Assembly: GCA_965279315.1 (NCBI GenBank)
Contig: OZ257145.1
Span: 744,001 to 808,000 of the forward strand
DNA: 64,000 nt
Source: JAPWJZ01 sp965279315
GTDB lineage: Bacteria; Pseudomonadota; Alphaproteobacteria; Micavibrionales; UBA2020
Reading direction: 5' to 3'
Shown here: positions 51,867-61,442 of the stretch, piece after piece
Position numbering within the stretch: position 1 is the stretch's first letter
How the letters are laid out: every line of letters begins with the position of its first letter
Notes under the pieces: generated by a model
What the model was told of the DNA's origin: nothing
Seen by the model: the letters and a program-made list of their open reading frames with translations, nothing else
Database searches by the model: none
Made by a program: the position numbers and the translations under genes

Positions 51867-53288
51867 ATGGAAGAGGACAAGGAAAAAGAAGGGCTGCAAG
51901 TCGAAGAAGCCCCCGAACAGCAGGCAGCGCCCGATGACGAACATCAGGTGGGCCTGTCGGATGCGTTCATTTCCGAGATCCTCGAACTGCTCGACCACCA
52001 ATACACCGACCGCATCCAGGAACTCTGCCGCGACCTTTCGGCGCCCGATGCCGCCGAACTCCTCATCAAGGTATCGCCGGCATCGCGCCACCAGCTGGTG
52101 GAAATTCTCGAAACCATTATCGACCCGGAAACATTTTCGTATGTAGACCACGAAATGTTGAACGATTTGCTGGAACACATGTCGGGCGCGCATGTGGCCG
52201 CGATCGTGAACGAGCTGGAATCGGACGACGCGCTGCGCCTGATCGACGACCTGGACGAAGAACGACGCCACGAAATCATGCGCCATCTGTCGCGCAAGGT
52301 GCGCGCGGGCGTCGAGGAAGGCCTGAGTTTCCCCGAAGACTCCGCAGGCCGCATGATGCAGCGTGAATTCGTCGCCATCCCGCAATTCTGGACCGTCGGC
52401 AAGATTGTCGATTACCTGCGCGCCGCATCCGACGCGCTGCCGGATAAATTTTACGACATCTTCATCGTCGACCCCATGCACCGCTTTGTGGGCGCGGTCA
52501 CGCTTTCCTCCGTCCTCTGCGCGCAGCGGGCGGTGAAGGTGGATACGCTGGTCAGCGACGAACATGTAACGGTGCCGGTCGATATGGACCGCGAGCAGGT
52601 GGCGTTCCAGTTCCGGCGCAAGGACTTGCTCTCCGCCCCCGTCGTGGACGCCGACAACCGGCTGATCGGCGTCATTACCGTCGATGACATCGTCGACGTC
52701 ATCGACGAAGTGGCGGAGGAAGACTTCCTGAAATTCGGGGGGGTCTCGGGCAGCGACATCACGCGCACGCTTTATTCCACCGCCAAGGCGCGCTCCACCT
52801 GGCTGATCGTGAACCTTTTTACCGCCTTTATCGCGGCCTCCGTCATCGGCGTGTTCGAAAAATCCATCGAGAAAGTCGTGGCGCTGGCGATCCTGATGCC
52901 GATTGTCGCATCCATGGGCGGCAACGCCGGCACGCAGGCGCTGACCGTGATGATTCGCGCGCTGGCGACCAAGGAAGTCTCGTCCACAAACGCCTGGCGC
53001 GTCATTGGCAAGGAATGCATGGTGGGCCTGTTGAACGGCGCGCTGTTCGCGCTGCTGCTGGGCGGCCTTGTGTCATGGTGGTTTGGCAGCCTTGTCCTGG
53101 GCGGCGTGATTTCGGCGGCGCTGGTGCTCAACCTGTTTATTGCAGGGTTGTTCGGGGCGATTATTCCCGTCACCTTGTCCCGCTTCGGGCTCGACCCTGC
53201 CCCGGCTGCAGGGGTTTTGCTGACGACCGTCACGGATGTGGTCGGATTCCTTGCCTTCCTTGGCCTTGCGACGATGTTTTTGCTCTAG
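51867..53288 (+). CDS. mgtE: Magnesium transporter MgtE
   Basis: Mg2+ channel, 473 residues. Cytoplasmic N domain (about 25-150, LLIKVSPASRHQLVEILETI, HMSGAHVAAIVNELESDDAL), two CBS domains (about 155-275, RMMQREFVAI, VSDEHVTVPV, SAPVVDADNRLIGVITVDDI) that gate the channel when Mg2+ is high, and five membrane helices (about 300-470, with LAILMPIVASMGGNAGTQAL, the selectivity region). Directly after maeB with a 4-base gap, so translation is probably coupled; no Mg riboswitch was seen. Confidence 0.95.
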   Translation: MEEDKEKEGLQVEEAPEQQAAPDDEHQVGLSDAFISEILELLDHQYTDRIQELCRDLSAPDAAELLIKVSPASRHQLVEILETIIDPETFSYVDHEMLNDLLEHMSGAHVAAIVNELESDDALRLIDDLDEERRHEIMRHLSRKVRAGVEEGLSFPEDSAGRMMQREFVAIPQFWTVGKIVDYLRAASDALPDKFYDIFIVDPMHRFVGAVTLSSVLCAQRAVKVDTLVSDEHVTVPVDMDREQVAFQFRRKDLLSAPVVDADNRLIGVITVDDIVDVIDEVAEEDFLKFGGVSGSDITRTLYSTAKARSTWLIVNLFTAFIAASVIGVFEKSIEKVVALAILMPIVASMGGNAGTQALTVMIRALATKEVSSTNAWRVIGKECMVGLLNGALFALLLGGLVSWWFGSLVLGGVISAALVLNLFIAGLFGAIIPVTLSRFGLDPAPAAGVLLTTVTDVVGFLAFLGLATMFLL

Positions 53289-53332
53289 AGAATCGGTTTG
53301 CATAATAAGTTTCAGCGTCCTATAGTCTTTGG

Positions 53333-53740
53333 ATGCCAAACGATGTCAAAACCTTCCTGCTGTTCTGCGAAACCAACGATGCCGCCATGATGGCGCTCGA
53401 ATTGCAGGGCAACCCCGCGCTGGTAAACGCCAAGGACGAACACGGCACCCCTGCCCTGCATCTTGCCGTGCAATGGGCAGGTCTTGAGGCCATCGACGTG
53501 TTGCTGAAGCACGATGTGGACGTCACCGCGACCGATGAACACGATGCGACAGCCGCCGATGTTGCCACGCGCTTGGGCTTCACGCAGATCGCGGACCAGC
53601 TGAACGCATGGCAGGCAGAAAAAGAGCTGTATGCCCGCACCACAGGCTTCAAGAAAGATTTCGAGGACGCGATCACCGGATTTAAAAAAGGCGTGCCTGC
53701 GATGTCGGTCAAAAAACACAATTACAAATGGAAACGATGA
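53333..53740 (+). CDS. Small ankyrin-repeat protein
   Basis: 135 residues with about two to three ankyrin repeats: DAAMMALELQGNPALVNAKD, EHGTPALHLAVQWAGLEAID and VTATDEHDATAADVATRLGF. A basic C-terminal segment follows. It binds proteins in general terms, but no partner is evident. It starts 45 bases after mgtE without a clear ribosome site. Confidence 0.78.
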   Translation: MPNDVKTFLLFCETNDAAMMALELQGNPALVNAKDEHGTPALHLAVQWAGLEAIDVLLKHDVDVTATDEHDATAADVATRLGFTQIADQLNAWQAEKELYARTTGFKKDFEDAITGFKKGVPAMSVKKHNYKWKR

Positions 53741-53806
53741 TTCCGTAAATCATTCGCCTGTCGCGCCCTCTGGCGGATTTGGCTATGGTATGCGAAAGGA
53801 AAAATC

Positions 53807-55030
53807 ATGACGCAGCCCGCAAGAAAAGAGACCCCCATGTCCAAGGAAAGCTACACGGCCAAGGCCCTCGATTATCCATCGCTGAAATTCGACCTTGGCG
53901 AAAACGCGGAGATGCTGCGCGAAACGGTGCGCAGCTTCGCGCAGGAAAAAATCGCGCACCGCGCGGCGGACATCGACCACAAAAACGAGTTCCCGAACGA
54001 GCTGTGGCCGGAATTCGGCGCACTTGGCCTGCTGGGCATCACGGTCGAGCCGGAATACGGCGGTTCGGGCATGGGTTATATCGAGCACATCATCGCAATG
54101 GAAGAAATCAGCCGTGCATCCGCATCGGTCGGCCTTTCCTACGGCGCGTTTTCGAACCTTTGCGTCAACCAGATCAAGCTGAACGGCACGGAAGCGCAGA
54201 AGCAAAAATACCTGCCCGACCTCTGTGCGGGCCGCAAGATCGGCGCGCTGGCAATGTCGGAGCCGGGTGCCGGTTCGGACGTGGTGTCCATGAAACTGAA
54301 GGCCGAGAAAAAAGGCGACCGTTATATCCTGAACGGCACCAAGATGTGGATCACCAACGGCCCGGATGCACATACGCTGGTCGTGTATGCAAAGACCGAC
54401 ACCGCTGCCGGATCAAAAGGCATGACGGCTTTTATCGTTGAAAAGGGATTTAAGGGTTTTTCGACCGCACAGAAGCTCGACAAGCTGGGCATGCGCGGCA
54501 GCAACACCTGCGAGCTGGTGTTCCAGGATTGCGAAGTGCCGGAAGAAAACGTGCTGAACGCCGTCGGCAAAGGCGTCAATGTGCTGATGAGCGGCCTTGA
54601 TTACGAACGCGCCGTCCTCTCGGGCGGGCCGCTGGGCATCATGCAGGCCTGCATGGATGTGGTGCTGCCCTATATCCATGAACGCAAGCAGTTCGGCCAG
54701 AGCATCGGCGAATTCCAGCTGATGCAGGGCAAGGTCGCCGATATGTATGTCGCGCTGAACACCGCCCGCGCGTATGTTTACGCCGTCGGCCAGGCCTGCG
54801 ACCGCAAGGAAATCACGCGCAAGGATGCTGCGGGCGCGATCCTCTATTCCGCCGAGAAAGCCACATGGATGGCACTGGAAGCCATCCAGACCCTGGGCGG
54901 CAACGGTTACATTAACGATTACCCCACAGGCCGCCTGCTCCGCGACGCCAAGCTGTATGAAATCGGCGCAGGTACCAGCGAGATTAGGCGCATGCTGATC
55001 GGCCGCGAGTTGTTCAAAGAAACAGCGTGA
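53807..55030 (+). CDS. ivd: Isovaleryl-CoA dehydrogenase
   Basis: Flavin acyl-CoA dehydrogenase of leucine breakdown, 407 residues. FAD/substrate phrases AMSEPGAGSDVVSMKL, WITNGPDAHTLVVYAKTD, CELVFQDCEVPEENVL and EIGAGTSEIRRMLIGREL. The catalytic Glu is in LDYERAVLSGGPLGIMQAC, the location used by isovaleryl-CoA dehydrogenase (helix G) rather than the C-terminal Glu of most relatives; SYGAFSNLCVNQI also fits IVD. ATG 53807 has an AAGGA site; ATG 53837 is an alternative. The usual partners (methylcrotonyl-CoA carboxylase, mccAB) are absent. The next gene overlaps by 4 bases. Confidence 0.9.
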   Translation: MTQPARKETPMSKESYTAKALDYPSLKFDLGENAEMLRETVRSFAQEKIAHRAADIDHKNEFPNELWPEFGALGLLGITVEPEYGGSGMGYIEHIIAMEEISRASASVGLSYGAFSNLCVNQIKLNGTEAQKQKYLPDLCAGRKIGALAMSEPGAGSDVVSMKLKAEKKGDRYILNGTKMWITNGPDAHTLVVYAKTDTAAGSKGMTAFIVEKGFKGFSTAQKLDKLGMRGSNTCELVFQDCEVPEENVLNAVGKGVNVLMSGLDYERAVLSGGPLGIMQACMDVVLPYIHERKQFGQSIGEFQLMQGKVADMYVALNTARAYVYAVGQACDRKEITRKDAAGAILYSAEKATWMALEAIQTLGGNGYINDYPTGRLLRDAKLYEIGAGTSEIRRMLIGRELFKETA

Positions 55031-55686
55031 CCCCGCAACGTATCATCATCACTGTTATACTTTCCCTCGCGCTGGTTGCGGGCGGCGTGATGATATACCG
55101 CCAAACGAAAACACCTGCCCCGCATGTGTCGGAAATGCCGCCGACACCGGAACGACCGCCATCCGAGCCACCCACGCCGCTGACGCCGCCTAAACTCTGG
55201 CGATTGGCGAATGATGTTGAATGCCTGAAGGCGGAGGCTTTGCGTTTCGAGGGGGCGACCGTCGAGGATTACGGCGCATGGAAACCGATCGGTGTGCTGC
55301 TGACCAACACTTGCGAAACGCCGCAGCTGTTAAGCGATATAAAACATTCAATGACCGCGCTGGAATATGTGTCGTCGCGCCTGCCGGCCAAGATTGCGGT
55401 GATGGGTGCAGATGATGCGACGCCCGCGAAAATCGTCCTGCTGTCACGCGGGGGGGAACATTGCGAAACGATGACAACGCTGCCGGCACGTTGCCGTTTG
55501 GTGCCGATTGCGCCCAAGCAGCGCGCCTTTGTCGCCCTGCCCGACCAGTCGTGGTTTTCGCTGAAATTGCAAGGCGACAACAAAATCACCGGTTTTTCCG
55601 GCCTGCCGCAAGACCCGACCAAGCCTGCGCCGGTGCCGAAAATGCCAGATATGGGTTTTAAACTAAAGGGTGTCGGCAAGCACTAA
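55027..55686 (+). CDS. Hypothetical membrane-anchored protein
   Basis: 219 residues starting at GTG 55027, overlapping the ivd stop (GTGA). A short N-terminal membrane anchor (IIITVILSLALVAGGVMIY) is followed by a Pro-rich linker (PPTPERPPSEPPTPLTPP) and a compact domain with four Cys (VECLKAEALRFEG, TNTCETPQLL, GGEHCETMTTLPARCRLVP), which could form disulfides in the periplasm. No family was recognised. Its TAA shares two bases with the TAG of the convergent HExxH gene. Confidence 0.68.
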   Translation: MTPQRIIITVILSLALVAGGVMIYRQTKTPAPHVSEMPPTPERPPSEPPTPLTPPKLWRLANDVECLKAEALRFEGATVEDYGAWKPIGVLLTNTCETPQLLSDIKHSMTALEYVSSRLPAKIAVMGADDATPAKIVLLSRGGEHCETMTTLPARCRLVPIAPKQRAFVALPDQSWFSLKLQGDNKITGFSGLPQDPTKPAPVPKMPDMGFKLKGVGKH

Positions 55687-56726
55687 ACGCCGAGCGCCTT
55701 GCGCAGCCGCGCAAAGAATGCCGGTTTCGGTTTTTTATAGCCTGCCTTTTTATTGAAGCTGTCCGTCAGGCCTTGCGTGCGCTCCAAAATCGCATCGCGT
55801 GCCTGCTGGAATTCCTCTTCCTTCAGCACAGACGCCTTCGTCACCGTATCTTCAATCAACGCCAGCGTCGCGCGGGCTTCCTCCGGCTGTTTTTCAAGGA
55901 ACCGGCGGGCGAGTTCGTTGACGGCGGGTACAGAATCATTTGCGGCAAAATAGGTGCCGGACAATTTTTGGGTCGGCATGAACGGTGAACCCGTGCCGGC
56001 CTGCGCCAAGATATCGCGGAACTGGCTGACCGATGAAGCCTTGTTAAAAATTTTGTTGTGCCTTTCAAAGTATTTTGCGCTGTAGCGCGGCAGGCCGTTT
56101 TGCATGATTTCGTTGAACAGCGCGCGGGCGAAATGCTGTTCGTCCGGGAACGATTCGGGCGGCGAGGTCTTCAGGAATTTTTTTATGCAGCCGCGCGCAC
56201 CGCCGCCCTTCGCCATCATGGCGTCGATATATTCGGGGTTGCCGTTTCTGGCTTCGCGCAATGCCATCAGGGTTTGCGCGGTGAAGGCATCGGCCTCGAT
56301 CATCATGCCGATCACATGTTCGTCCTGCGCATTATGCAGCTTGCCGGCAGAAGATTTCATGTCGCCGCGGTCGATATGCTGCTGCATATGGCGCAGTTCG
56401 TGCCACAGCGTCGTCGTCATCCGCGCGATATCGCCGCGATTGGCGACGCGGATCACCGCCCCCGACGGCCCGCGCGAGAAACGGCCCTGCACGTCGTCGA
56501 TACGCCCCGGGCGCACGACGTAGATTTTAACGCCGTGTTTTTTTGCTGATTTCAGCAGGTCATCGCCGCCCGGCATAGCGGCGACACGCGCCATGATCCC
56601 GGCGCGCGCCGCGCGATGCGTGCCGTGTTTCCATTGTACATAACGGTCGTCGGCTGTCGCCAATAACAGCGTCACGCGCTTGCGCGCGTCTTGCAGCCAC
56701 TTTTTTGGGGGCGCAGGGTTCGTCAT
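55683..56726 (-). CDS. Putative zinc metallopeptidase (HExxH, DUF6782-like)
   Basis: 347 residues. The middle carries TTLWHELRHMQQH, a standard HExxH zinc site (HELRH), and 30 residues on an acidic IEADAFTAQTLMAL, whose Glu could be the third ligand as in gluzincins. I recall this arrangement from DUF6782-type putative peptidases in alphaproteobacteria. Upstream, GDDLLKSAKKHGVKIYVV and DVQGRFSRGPSGAVIRVAN form the front of the domain. No signal peptide, so possibly cytoplasmic or secreted by another route. The C-terminus is Lys-rich. Downstream of dxs on the opposite side of ivd, with no clear operon. Confidence 0.68.
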   Translation of the reverse strand: MTNPAPPKKWLQDARKRVTLLLATADDRYVQWKHGTHRAARAGIMARVAAMPGGDDLLKSAKKHGVKIYVVRPGRIDDVQGRFSRGPSGAVIRVANRGDIARMTTTLWHELRHMQQHIDRGDMKSSAGKLHNAQDEHVIGMMIEADAFTAQTLMALREARNGNPEYIDAMMAKGGGARGCIKKFLKTSPPESFPDEQHFARALFNEIMQNGLPRYSAKYFERHNKIFNKASSVSQFRDILAQAGTGSPFMPTQKLSGTYFAANDSVPAVNELARRFLEKQPEEARATLALIEDTVTKASVLKEEEFQQARDAILERTQGLTDSFNKKAGYKKPKPAFFARLRKALGV

Positions 56727-56796
56727 GACCGCTTCATTGTTGAATATGAAGTAAGGTTAACGCCCGAAACGCGACGAATCAAGATGGAGAATCAAA

Positions 56797-58710
56797 TCAG
56801 GCTTTTTTGCTTTGCGAGAGCGCGGCGGAGACACCCAGCGCGGCAACGGCCTGTTCCACGATATGCTGGGCGTTCAGCTCTGCCGTATCATATTGTTTTT
56901 GCGGCGCATCATGGTCGAGCCATGTATCGGGCAGCCCCATGGTGCGGATTTTCAGCCCGCGATCCAGCGCCCCCTTGGACGCAAGGAACTGCAAAACGAA
57001 TGCACCGAAGCCGCCATTCGAGCCTTCTTCGACCGTGATCAGCACTTCGTGGTTTTTGGCGAGGTTCAAGACAAGTTCTTCGTCCAGCGGCTTTGCAAAA
57101 CGCGCATCGGCGACTGTGGCGGACAATCCCATCGCGGCCAGCTGTTCGGCGGCCTTCATCGATTCCTGCAGGCGCGTACCATAGCTGAGGATGGCAATCG
57201 TCGTGCCTTCGCGCATCACGCGGCCCTTGCCGATTTGCAGCGGTGCGCCCGGCTGCAGGTCAAGCCCCCAGCCTTCGCCGCGCGGATAACGGAAGGCGAT
57301 CGGCCCTGCGTCATAGGCGGCAGCCGTTGACGTCATATGCAGCAATTCCTGTTCATCGGCGGGCGCCATCAGCACGAAATTAGGCAGGCAGCCAAGGAAG
57401 GCGATATCGAACGATCCCGCATGCGTTGCGCCATCCGCTCCCACAAGCCCTGCGCGGTCCATGGCGAAACGCACGGGCAAATTCTGGATCGCTACGTCAT
57501 GCACGACCTGGTCATAGCCGCGTTGCAGGAAGGTGGAATAAATCACGACAAACGGTTTGTAGCCTTCGGTCGCAAGGCCAGCCGCGAATGTCACCGCATG
57601 CTGTTCCGCGATGCCCACATCGAAGGTGCGCGTGGGGAATTCTTTTTCAAACAGGTCAAGGCCGGTGCCCGATGGCATGGCGGCGGTAATCGCAACGACT
57701 TTAGGATCCTTGCGCGCCTCGGCGATGAGCGAATCCGCAAAAACGCGCGTATAGGTCGGCACGTTCGATTTGCTTTTCGCCTGCGCGCCGGTCAGCACAT
57801 CGAATTTGGCGACGCCATGCATTTTGTCGGCGGCGGTTTCGGCGGGGGCGTAGCCCTTGCCCTTTTGCGTCACGACATGGATCAGGATCGGACCGTCATG
57901 GATGGTATCGCGCACGTTTTCCAGCACGGGCAGCAGATGGTCGAGGTTGTGACCGTCAATCGGGCCGACATAGTAAAAGCCCAGTTCTTCGAACAACGTG
58001 CCGCCTGTCACCATGCCGCGCGCATATTCTTCGGCGCGTTGTGCGGCCTTTTGCAAGCGTGCGGGCAGTTTCTCGGAAAACTTTTTGCCGATTTCGCGGA
58101 TGCTGAGGTAAGGCTTCGACGAGATCAGGCGCGACAGGTATGCGCTCATCGCGCCGACGGGCGGCGCAATCGACATGTCGTTGTCGTTCAGGATCACGAT
58201 CAGCTTGCTGTTCATCGCGCCTGCGTTGTTCATCGCTTCATACGCCATGCCGGCGGACATTGCGCCGTCGCCGATCACGGCGATGATTTTGTTGGTGCCG
58301 TTTTCAAGGTCGCGCGCCACCGCCATGCCGAGGCCTGCGGAGATGGAGGTGGAGCTGTGCGCCGCGCCGAACGGGTCGTATTCGCTTTCGGAGCGTTTCG
58401 TGAAGCCCGACAAACCGCCGCCCTGACGCAGCGTGCGGATACGGTCGCGGCGGCCGGTCAGGATTTTATGCGGATAGGCCTGATGGCCGACATCCCAGAT
58501 CAGGCGGTCGGCAGGCGTATTGAAAACGTAATGGATGGCGGTCGTGAGTTCGACCACGCCGAGGCCCGCGCCCAGATGCCCGCCCGTGATTGAAACCGCG
58601 TCGATCGTTTCCTGGCGCAGTTCATCGGCGAACTGGCGCAATTCGCCCTTGGCAAGCTTGCGGAGGTCGGCGGGAATATTTACTTTATCGAGGAGGGGCT
58701 TGGCGCTCAT
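56797..58710 (-). CDS. dxs: 1-deoxy-D-xylulose-5-phosphate synthase
   Basis: First step of the MEP isoprenoid pathway: pyruvate plus glyceraldehyde-3-phosphate to DXP, thiamine diphosphate-dependent. 637 residues, full length. Visible: LIWDVGHQAYPHKILTGR, the TPP motif GDGAMSAGMAYEAMNNAG...LNDNDMSIAPPVGAMS, FFEELGFYYVGPIDGHN-like LFEELGFYYVGPIDGHNLDH, FDVGIAEQHAVTFAAGLA with the catalytic Glu, and MDRAGLVGADGATHAG. An AAGGAC site precedes the ATG. It ends the xseB-ispA-dxs series. Confidence 0.97.
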   Translation of the reverse strand: MSAKPLLDKVNIPADLRKLAKGELRQFADELRQETIDAVSITGGHLGAGLGVVELTTAIHYVFNTPADRLIWDVGHQAYPHKILTGRRDRIRTLRQGGGLSGFTKRSESEYDPFGAAHSSTSISAGLGMAVARDLENGTNKIIAVIGDGAMSAGMAYEAMNNAGAMNSKLIVILNDNDMSIAPPVGAMSAYLSRLISSKPYLSIREIGKKFSEKLPARLQKAAQRAEEYARGMVTGGTLFEELGFYYVGPIDGHNLDHLLPVLENVRDTIHDGPILIHVVTQKGKGYAPAETAADKMHGVAKFDVLTGAQAKSKSNVPTYTRVFADSLIAEARKDPKVVAITAAMPSGTGLDLFEKEFPTRTFDVGIAEQHAVTFAAGLATEGYKPFVVIYSTFLQRGYDQVVHDVAIQNLPVRFAMDRAGLVGADGATHAGSFDIAFLGCLPNFVLMAPADEQELLHMTSTAAAYDAGPIAFRYPRGEGWGLDLQPGAPLQIGKGRVMREGTTIAILSYGTRLQESMKAAEQLAAMGLSATVADARFAKPLDEELVLNLAKNHEVLITVEEGSNGGFGAFVLQFLASKGALDRGLKIRTMGLPDTWLDHDAPQKQYDTAELNAQHIVEQAVAALGVSAALSQSKKA

Positions 58711-58925
58711 ATGCTCTGTCCTTCTTGCCGTTATATATACACTTTTTCAGGAAAATTGGTACGCCCGTTACGCCGCCCCGCAAGGTGGCGCGCCGACCTT
58801 CCTAGGCCTTGAAATACAAGGCTTATTCTTAAATATGGCATGATTCAGCATTAACCGGCCCAGCAGTTATTGCGGCATTTTGGTGCAGGAATTGTGCAGC
58901 GGATAAAGAATCAGGCGCCCGGGGA

Positions 58926-59834
58926 TCAGACGCGACGTTCGAGGACGTAGCGTGCGAGATCTTTCAGCAAATCCACACGGCCTTCGTCGAACACGCGAAG
59001 GTGCGAGATCGACTGGTCGACCAGCATCTGCGCGCGCGTGCGGGCTTGTTCGCGGCCCATCGCGGACACGAAGGTGGATTTCTTGCCGTCCTGATTCACG
59101 GGCTTGCCGAGTTCATGGACGTTGCTTTCGACGTCCAGCAGGTCATCGGTCACCTGGAATGCAAGACCAAGATCGTGCGCGTAGTTGCGCAAGGATTGAC
59201 GATGCGCCGGGTTTGCCTTGCCGAGGATCGCGCCCGCTTCGCAGCAGAACGCGATCAGCTTGCCGGTTTTCATGCGCTGCATGCGGCTGATCGTGCCGAC
59301 ATCGAATTCCTGCTTTTCACCGATAAGGTCGAGCATCTGGCCGCCGACCATGCCGTGCATGCCGACTGCGCCTGCAAGGCTTGCGATCAGCTCCACGCGC
59401 ACGCGCGGGTCTTCATGCGTTTCGGGATCCGCGAGAACTTCGAACGCCAGCGTCAGCAGCGCGTCACCGGCGAGCAGCGCGGTTGCTTCGTCGTATTCCT
59501 TGTGCAGCGACGGTTTGCCGCGGCGGAGATCGGAGTTGTCCATCGCGGGCAAGTCGTCATGCGCGAGCGAATAGCAATGCACGAATTCCGCAGCAGCAGC
59601 CACGCGGCGGGCGCGACCGGCATCGACGCCGAATACGCGCGCGCCTTCCATCACCATGAACGGGCGCAGGCGCTTGCCGCCGCCGAGGGCCGCATAGCGC
59701 ATCGCGTCGAAAAGTTTTGCTTCAACCAGGTCGGTCGGGGGCAGCAGGCTGGAGATGGTCTTGTTGACCTTCTCGCGACAGTCGTCCATTGCCTGTGAAA
59801 GTTTCGGTGACGCCTCGCGTGGTGATGGTGCCAT
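58926..59834 (-). CDS. ispA: Farnesyl diphosphate synthase (geranyltranstransferase)
   Basis: Condenses IPP with DMAPP/GPP to farnesyl diphosphate; 302 residues. First aspartate-rich motif YSLAHDDLPAMDNSDLRRG, second FQVTDDLLDVE; GGKRLRPFMVMEGARVFG and KTGKLIAFCCEAGAI fit the class. A GGAAGGG site precedes ATG 59834. The gene sits between xseB and dxs, the usual proteobacterial order, and supplies precursors for undecaprenyl-PP and quinones along with dxs and the nearby ispH. Confidence 0.95.
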   Translation of the reverse strand: MAPSPREASPKLSQAMDDCREKVNKTISSLLPPTDLVEAKLFDAMRYAALGGGKRLRPFMVMEGARVFGVDAGRARRVAAAAEFVHCYSLAHDDLPAMDNSDLRRGKPSLHKEYDEATALLAGDALLTLAFEVLADPETHEDPRVRVELIASLAGAVGMHGMVGGQMLDLIGEKQEFDVGTISRMQRMKTGKLIAFCCEAGAILGKANPAHRQSLRNYAHDLGLAFQVTDDLLDVESNVHELGKPVNQDGKKSTFVSAMGREQARTRAQMLVDQSISHLRVFDEGRVDLLKDLARYVLERRV

Positions 59835-59917
59835 TTAAGAATGACCCTTCCAGAATGATTTTTTCTGCTGACTGTTATACCCCAGGTCGCGGAAAAATGT
59901 CACCAATTTAGAGATGA

Positions 59918-60163
59918 TTATTCAGAAAGCCGGATCTGCTCGGTCGTGACCTTGCCGCCGTCGCCGATAGTGATCTTTTCAATGCGGCCTTGCGCTTCCT
60001 TAAGCTTGGCGTCGCAGTACTTTTTCAGGGCCATGCCGCGCTCGTAGCTGTCGATGGAGGTTTTCAGGTCGGAGCTGCCGCCCTCCAGCGCGCGGACGAT
60101 CTTTTCCAGCTCTGACAAGGCTTCTTCGAAGCTGAGTTTATCGAGTTCGGCTGCTTTGGACAT
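59918..60163 (-). CDS. xseB: Exodeoxyribonuclease VII small subunit
   Basis: 81-residue helical hairpin that assembles with XseA into the single-strand DNA nuclease ExoVII. Family phrase: LSFEEALSELEKIVRALEGGSSDLKTSIDSYERGMALKKYC. AAGGGG site 10 bases upstream. It lies 15 bases after gmhA and 83 bases before ispA, all minus strand. xseA is not in the window. Confidence 0.94.
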   Translation of the reverse strand: MSKAAELDKLSFEEALSELEKIVRALEGGSSDLKTSIDSYERGMALKKYCDAKLKEAQGRIEKITIGDGGKVTTEQIRLSE

Positions 60164-60178
60164 ATTCCGTAAAACCCC

Positions 60179-60808
60179 TTAAACCGCGCGGGCGAGGCTT
60201 TCGCCTGCCTTCGGTTCATCCTGCTCGATATAGCCGAGGTTGATTTCCAGCGCGCCGCAGAACATCTGGCCGAGCGTGATGTGCATTTCCTGGATGCGGG
60301 CGGTGGTGGCTGACGGCACGTTCAGCAGGATATCGCACAGCGGCTTGATCTTGCCGCCGGTTGCGCCCGTGAACCCCACGGTCGTGATGCCCTGCTTGCG
60401 GCATTCCTCGAACGCGCGGATGACGTTGGCGGAGTTGCCGGACGTCGTGATGCCGATCGCCATATCGCCCTTTTTGCCAAGCGCTTCCAGCTGGCGCGCG
60501 AAAACGTAATCAAAGCCGTAATCATTGCCGATGGCGGTGAGCGCCGAGGTGTCGGTCGCAAGCGACAGCGCGGCAATGGCCTTGCGGTCTTTCTTGTAAC
60601 GCGCGGAAAGCTCTGTTGCGAGGTGTTGCGCATCGGATGCGCTGCCGCCGTTGCCGAAGAAGAAAATCTTGCCGCCGGCCTCGATGCAGGCAGTCGCGGT
60701 ATCCAGGAATTTTTCGAACGGTGCGGCCAGCTGCTGTTGCGTCAGCGCGGCGACGTCTTCATGTTCCTGAAATTCGGCCTGCCAGAATTGCTTGAGTTTA
60801 ATGGGCAT
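60179..60808 (-). CDS. gmhA: SIS-domain phosphoheptose isomerase (GmhA-type)
   Basis: Sedoheptulose-7-phosphate isomerase, first step of ADP-heptose synthesis for LPS inner core; 209 residues, single SIS domain. Diagnostic: KIFFFGNGGSASDAQHLATE, ELSARYKKDRKAIAALSL, GNDYGFDYVFARQLEALG, GITTSGNSANVIRAFEECRK and EMHITLGQMFCGALE. ATG 60808 has an AAGGAA site; the ATG lies 11 bases inside the 3' end of the lipoprotein gene, so coupling is likely. Together with lptB it points to an LPS-bearing envelope. Confidence 0.92.
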   Translation of the reverse strand: MPIKLKQFWQAEFQEHEDVAALTQQQLAAPFEKFLDTATACIEAGGKIFFFGNGGSASDAQHLATELSARYKKDRKAIAALSLATDTSALTAIGNDYGFDYVFARQLEALGKKGDMAIGITTSGNSANVIRAFEECRKQGITTVGFTGATGGKIKPLCDILLNVPSATTARIQEMHITLGQMFCGALEINLGYIEQDEPKAGESLARAV

Positions 60809-61361
60809 CGGGGCGTTCCTTGCGTTTCCTGTTATAGGCGAGCTGGTCTTGCGACAGTTCAAGGCCGACGACCACGTTGTATCCCCCTGCCGCTTCCTTG
60901 GAAGGGACGGGTATGCGCAGCGTGTGTTCTTCTGTCGAGGCGCCAAAGCCTGCATTATCGAAACCAATTTTAGTGGAAAAGGCTTGGCGCTGCAACACTT
61001 GCTGGTCGGGTGACAGGATGGCGATGAAATAGGGCACGGCCAGCTTTTTTATGTCAAGTTCGGGCTTTGCCTTGCGCGCCAGGAACGTGACCTTGATTTC
61101 CATCACGGCGCTGCCCTTTTCAAAGGCGCAACTGCCGGTAATGCCGCCCAGTTTGCTTTCGGCGGCAAGTTCGGTTTTTTCACCCGTGAAAATGGGCATA
61201 TAGGCCGCATCCGTCAGGCTGACGGGGCGCGGGCAATCGGGCATTTCGATGATTTCTTTTTGCGTGGCCGTGCCGAACATGGAATGGGACAGCTGTTCGC
61301 CCATGCCGCAGCCGGTCAGCAGCAGGAGGGCGGCGAATGCCGGCAGCAGGAGGCGTTTCAT
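60798..61361 (-). CDS. Hypothetical lipoprotein
   Basis: 187 residues with a type II signal peptide: MKRLLLPAFAALLLLTGCG, lipobox LTGC. The mature part is beta-rich, with CPRPVSLTDAAYMPIF, LAAESKLGGITGSCAFEKGS and FIAILSPDQQVLQRQ. Wording recalls alphaproteobacterial lipoproteins that sit by ispH/gmhA, but I cannot assign a function. It is first of the minus-strand run with gmhA, xseB, ispA and dxs, and divergent from ispH over an 81-base gap. Confidence 0.75.
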   Translation of the reverse strand: MKRLLLPAFAALLLLTGCGMGEQLSHSMFGTATQKEIIEMPDCPRPVSLTDAAYMPIFTGEKTELAAESKLGGITGSCAFEKGSAVMEIKVTFLARKAKPELDIKKLAVPYFIAILSPDQQVLQRQAFSTKIGFDNAGFGASTEEHTLRIPVPSKEAAGGYNVVVGLELSQDQLAYNRKRKERPDAH

Positions 61362-61442
61362 GGCGTTATCCTTCGTTAATGACGCTACCTTAGCCCCGTT
61401 AATCCCTCGACTCAAGGCCTTGCAGCACCTATATTCCAGCGC

